DNA of 7,676 nt, taken from contig JABDRH010000546.1 in the NCBI GenBank assembly GCA_013041835.1, positions 1 to 7,676 of the forward strand, read 5' to 3'. The position numbers were made by a program, and so were the translations under genes. Positions 5,255-7,676 of this stretch are shown in pieces (the first letter of the stretch is position 1; the number at the start of each line of letters is the position of its first letter). A model generated the notes under the pieces. The model saw nothing but the letters and a program-made list of their open reading frames with translations. It was not told where the DNA came from and searched no databases. This DNA comes from Desulfatitalea sp. GTDB lineage: Bacteria > Desulfobacterota > Desulfobacteria > Desulfobacterales > Desulfosarcinaceae.

Positions 5255-5869
5255 TCACTTGCCTGCCGTCCCCATATTTATAAATCGCTTGATCTGTCGC
5301 GCTATTTCATATTCACACACCGAACAGAACAGCAGCGGAAGCCGGTCCAACTGCTCGATATCCCTGCTGAAGCGCATCAGGCAGTCGATCTGCCGACAGT
5401 GGGCCAGCCCCACCAGGTGTCCGGTTTCATGGACGGCCACTTTGGCGATCCGTTGGTAGAAGATCTCCTGCCGTGTATCGAACAGCCGTGCGGTGGAGAT
5501 AACCGCCGCGGAGCCACCCATCTGTGATTCACCGTAAACATAAGTTAGGATGGGGATACATAGATCGTGCGCAATCAAACCAAGCTTGAACGGCGCCCCC
5601 CCATCAGCTTGGCCGATGGTGTGAATGATCTTTGCGGCATCATACTGGTTACGCATGGTGATGAAGGCATCGGCCGGCAGTTCACTCGGGGGATGGGTGC
5701 GGACAAAAAGTCCCACCACGGCTTGTATGTTGGCGGCCACAACGGAAGAGATCATAGGTTCGATAATGCCGAAAGGAATCAGGTCCAGGTGAGCGGGTTC
5801 GTGTGGATCGACGACTTCGCTAGACAATGGAGGCCCCGCCGGGTCCATAGGCGGCACCGACTTTGTCAC
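5255..5869 (-). CDS. amzA: Archaemetzincin-family zinc metalloprotease
   Basis: The protein carries the full archaemetzincin signature: HETGHLVGLAH (residues 147-157) with three zinc-binding His and catalytic Glu148, then Cys158, Cys163, Met165 (the Met-turn), Cys182 and Cys185. The four Cys are expected to hold a second structural zinc. The core starts near residue 28 (LDLIPFG) and ends at 204, the usual compact size; there is no signal peptide, so it is probably cytoplasmic. Physiological substrates of the family are largely unknown. It lies 9 nt after the NtrC-type regulator's stop, so it is probably co-transcribed with the kinase and regulator. The start is uncertain. GTG at 5869 is the longest choice but has no Shine-Dalgarno sequence, whereas GGAG correctly precedes an out-of-frame ATG at 5882. 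Later starts at GTG 5857 or ATG 5848 are possible. Identification is firm; only the N-terminus is open. Confidence 0.9.
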   Translation of the reverse strand: MTKSVPPMDPAGPPLSSEVVDPHEPAHLDLIPFGIIEPMISSVVAANIQAVVGLFVRTHPPSELPADAFITMRNQYDAAKIIHTIGQADGGAPFKLGLIAHDLCIPILTYVYGESQMGGSAAVISTARLFDTRQEIFYQRIAKVAVHETGHLVGLAHCRQIDCLMRFSRDIEQLDRLPLLFCSVCEYEIARQIKRFINMGTAGK

Positions 5870-5878
5870 TTTCAGGTT

Positions 5879-7249
5879 TCATTTGATTTCTCCGGACGCG
5901 GCGAGACTTGCCTGATAACGCTTCAGCTTCCGGGACAGGGTCACCCGGTCGATGCCAAGCCGTTTGGCTGCGTGGGTAATATTGCCTTCACAGGCTGCCA
6001 AAACGCTGTTGATGTGACGCTGTTCCAGCGCTTTAAGGGTTAAACCGTCGCTGTCACAGGCATCGGCGCTTTTTTCCAAAAAGGCGATTTCTGCCGCCCC
6101 GATCATGCGTCCCCTGGTCAGCACCACCACCCGCTCGACCACATTTCGCAGCTCCCGGGCATTTCCCGGCCAGGGATAGGCGCACAGGGCGGCCATGGCG
6201 TTTTGGGTAAAGCCTTCGATGCGTTTTCCGGTTTCCTGGTTGTATTTTTGCAGGAAAAAATCGGCCAGAACAGGTATGTCTTCTCTACGTTGGCGCAGAG
6301 GCGGCACGTGGATTGAAAAGACGTTTATGCGGTAGAAGAAGTCTTCGCGGAAGAGTTCTTCCCGCCGCAATTGCAGCAGGTCGCGATGCGTCGCGCAGAT
6401 GAGCCGGAATTGAGTGTCGATGGGGTGGCCGCCGCCCAACCGCTGAAAGTGTTTGTCTTCCAATACGCGCAGCAGGGCGACCTGCATTTTCTGGGTGATT
6501 TCGCCGATTTCGTCCAGAAACAGCGTTCCGCCGTCGGCCATTTCCAGCAAGCCGCGCCGGGCTTTAACCGCGCCGGTAAAGGCGCCACGCTCGTGCCCGA
6601 AGAGCTCGCTTTCCAACAGGCTTTCCGTCTGAGCGCCACAATTAACGGCGATGAACGGCCCCTGAGCCTGCCTGCTGCGCAAATGGATCATGCGCGCCAC
6701 CAAATCCTTTCCCACCCCGGTTTCACCAGTGATCAGCACGGCTGCGTTGCTGGGGGCCATCTCCTCGATGTCGGCCAACACGGCGTGCATGGCCGCCGAC
6801 TGGGCCACGATACCTTCCAAAAATGCGGCCTGCTGTTCCATGAGTTGCATGCGCAGGACCTCGTTTTCATCCTTCAAGGCTTTGGTGGCAGCCACACGCT
6901 CCATAACCAGGGAGAGTTCGTCCGGATCAAACGGCTTGCACAGGTAGTCGACTGCCCCTTTTTTCATGGATGCCACGGCCGTCTGAATGGAACCATGGGC
7001 CGTAATCATGATAGCGGCTGCATCGGGCTGCAATGCTTTGATCTCGGCCAGCAACTCCAGTCCGTCCATGGACGGCATCTTGATGTCAAGCAAGTAGATG
7101 TCAAACAGGCGCTGCTTGAGCTGCGTCAGGGCTTCCTGGCCCGACCCGGCCGTTTCCACCCGATAGCCCGCCTTGAAAAGCCAAGCCGCCAGGGAAAGAC
7201 AGATCGTCTCTTCGTCGTCTACCACCAACACTTGCATTGCCTGAGCCAT
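5879..7249 (-). CDS. Sigma-54-dependent response regulator, NtrC family
   Basis: This 456-aa cytoplasmic transcription activator has the three standard parts. The receiver domain (about 5-120) has acidic residues Asp11/Asp12, phospho-acceptor Asp55 (LLDIKMP), Thr83 and Lys105. The AAA+ domain (about 145-375) has Walker A GETGVGKD (175-182), GAFTGA (222-227) for contact with sigma-54, Walker [11 protein letters not shown] (241-250), an arginine-finger region [11 protein letters not shown] (300-310) and the sensor-2 PGNARELRN (361-369). A Fis-type helix-turn-helix lies at about 421-444. All key residues are present, so it should be an active phosphorylation-dependent activator. The ATG at 7249 has GGAGG 5 nt upstream. 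The histidine kinase gene ends 48 bp upstream and an archaemetzincin gene follows closely, so all three probably form an operon. I found no convincing -24/-12 promoter in the window, so its targets are unknown. Confidence 0.95.
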   Translation of the reverse strand: MAQAMQVLVVDDEETICLSLAAWLFKAGYRVETAGSGQEALTQLKQRLFDIYLLDIKMPSMDGLELLAEIKALQPDAAAIMITAHGSIQTAVASMKKGAVDYLCKPFDPDELSLVMERVAATKALKDENEVLRMQLMEQQAAFLEGIVAQSAAMHAVLADIEEMAPSNAAVLITGETGVGKDLVARMIHLRSRQAQGPFIAVNCGAQTESLLESELFGHERGAFTGAVKARRGLLEMADGGTLFLDEIGEITQKMQVALLRVLEDKHFQRLGGGHPIDTQFRLICATHRDLLQLRREELFREDFFYRINVFSIHVPPLRQRREDIPVLADFFLQKYNQETGKRIEGFTQNAMAALCAYPWPGNARELRNVVERVVVLTRGRMIGAAEIAFLEKSADACDSDGLTLKALEQRHINSVLAACEGNITHAAKRLGIDRVTLSRKLKRYQASLAASGEIK

Positions 7250-7297
7250 GAACTCCTCCGGAATTAAGGGGCAGGAAAGAAAGAAGTCCCCGCACCC

Positions 7298-7676
7298 TTA
7301 TCTTTTGTTTGCTCGCAAACCATTCTTTTGCCGTCTGGGCAGCATCAATTTGAACGTGGTCCCTTGCCCGGATTTGCTCTCCACCTCAATGGTGCCGTTG
7401 TGTTCGCGCACGATACCGTAAACCATGGACAGTCCCAAACCCGTGCCCTTGCCTGCAGATTTTGTGGAAAAAAAAGGTTCAAAGATTCGCGGCATGTCTT
7501 CATCATCGATACCCGGACCCGTGTCGGAGATGGTCAGCCACACAAAATCACCGGTGTCGTCATCGCCGCCCCGGATGGTGATACGGCCGCCTTGGGGCAT
7601 GGCCTCTAAGGCGTTGAAGATCAGGTTCATCAAACACTGCTGAACAAGCGCGTAGTCGCCCTGGGCTGTAAAGGGG
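7298..7676 (-). CDS. Sensor histidine kinase, C-terminal ATPase part (5' end beyond the right edge)
   Basis: Only the last 126 codons are in the window; the frame stays open to the right edge. They encode the HATPase domain: N box NLIFNALEAMP, G1 box DTGPGI, F box FEPFFSTK and G2 box GKGTGLGLS, followed by the closing GTIEVESKSGQGTTFKLMLPR strands and a short basic tail. This is the ATP-binding half that phosphorylates the conserved His located upstream, outside the window. The pattern is that of NtrB/AtoS-like kinases, which partner NtrC-type regulators, and such a regulator starts 48 bp downstream. The sensor domain, and thus the signal and membrane location, cannot be seen. Confidence 0.92.
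   Translation of the reverse strand, partial: PFTAQGDYALVQQCLMNLIFNALEAMPQGGRITIRGGDDDTGDFVWLTISDTGPGIDDEDMPRIFEPFFSTKSAGKGTGLGLSMVYGIVREHNGTIEVESKSGQGTTFKLMLPRRQKNGLRANKR

Noticed and set aside
6371..7267. Long plus-strand frame opposite the NtrC-type regulator
   Set aside because: It is the complement of conserved AAA+ and receiver coding sequence and has no independent start signals or protein features.
7262..7305. Loose inverted repeat between the kinase and regulator genes
   Set aside because: Only about 5 bp pair (TAAGG/CCTTA) around a large loop, without a T tract; too weak to call a terminator or attenuator.
1..7676. CRISPR array, tRNA, rRNA or insertion sequence
   Set aside because: I saw no regularly spaced direct repeats, no tRNA-like or rRNA sequence, and no transposase or terminal inverted repeats in the window.

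Overview
The window reads as chromosomal DNA from a GC-rich, probably anaerobic Gram-negative bacterium. The best guess is a Desulfobacterota (sulfate-reducer-like) genome. That guess rests on four things together: a MetF-type methylenetetrahydrofolate reductase with a C-terminal extension, an NtrC-type two-component pair, a bacterial archaemetzincin and a lipoprotein. None of them proves the taxon.

Left part (1-1932). A methylenetetrahydrofolate reductase gene on the minus strand runs off the left edge. Divergent from it, across 80 bp with overlapping promoter-like elements, is a small ParD-like ribbon-helix-helix antitoxin with no toxin beside it. The antitoxin gene ends convergently with a minus-strand HD-domain phosphohydrolase. 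The 19 bp between the two stop codons form a hairpin that contains both stops. A short stretch resembling the start of a peptide deformylase begins, with its own Shine-Dalgarno sequence, inside the 3' end of the antitoxin gene.

Middle (1933-4248). A 139-bp divergent spacer leads to a large plus-strand lipoprotein with an alpha/beta-hydrolase core between beta-sandwich-like regions. This gene and its roughly 250-bp downstream spacer are clearly more A+T-rich than both flanks, which suggests separate ancestry. The spacer holds a weak ORF that may be a gene remnant.

Right part (4249-7676). All genes are on the minus strand. In order of transcription they are: the end of a sensor histidine kinase (cut by the right edge), its NtrC-family sigma-54 response regulator, an archaemetzincin metalloprotease 9 bp downstream, and, after a 190-bp gap with its own promoter candidate, a short-chain dehydrogenase with a non-standard active site.

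The kinase, regulator and protease look like one transcription unit, so the two-component system may control, or be co-regulated with, the protease. I do not see a complete new defence or mobile system. The most unusual items are the archaemetzincin in a two-component operon, the SDR with Asn in place of the catalytic Lys, the three-part lipoprotein hydrolase with a perfect EF-hand-like loop, and the possible peptide deformylase remnant.
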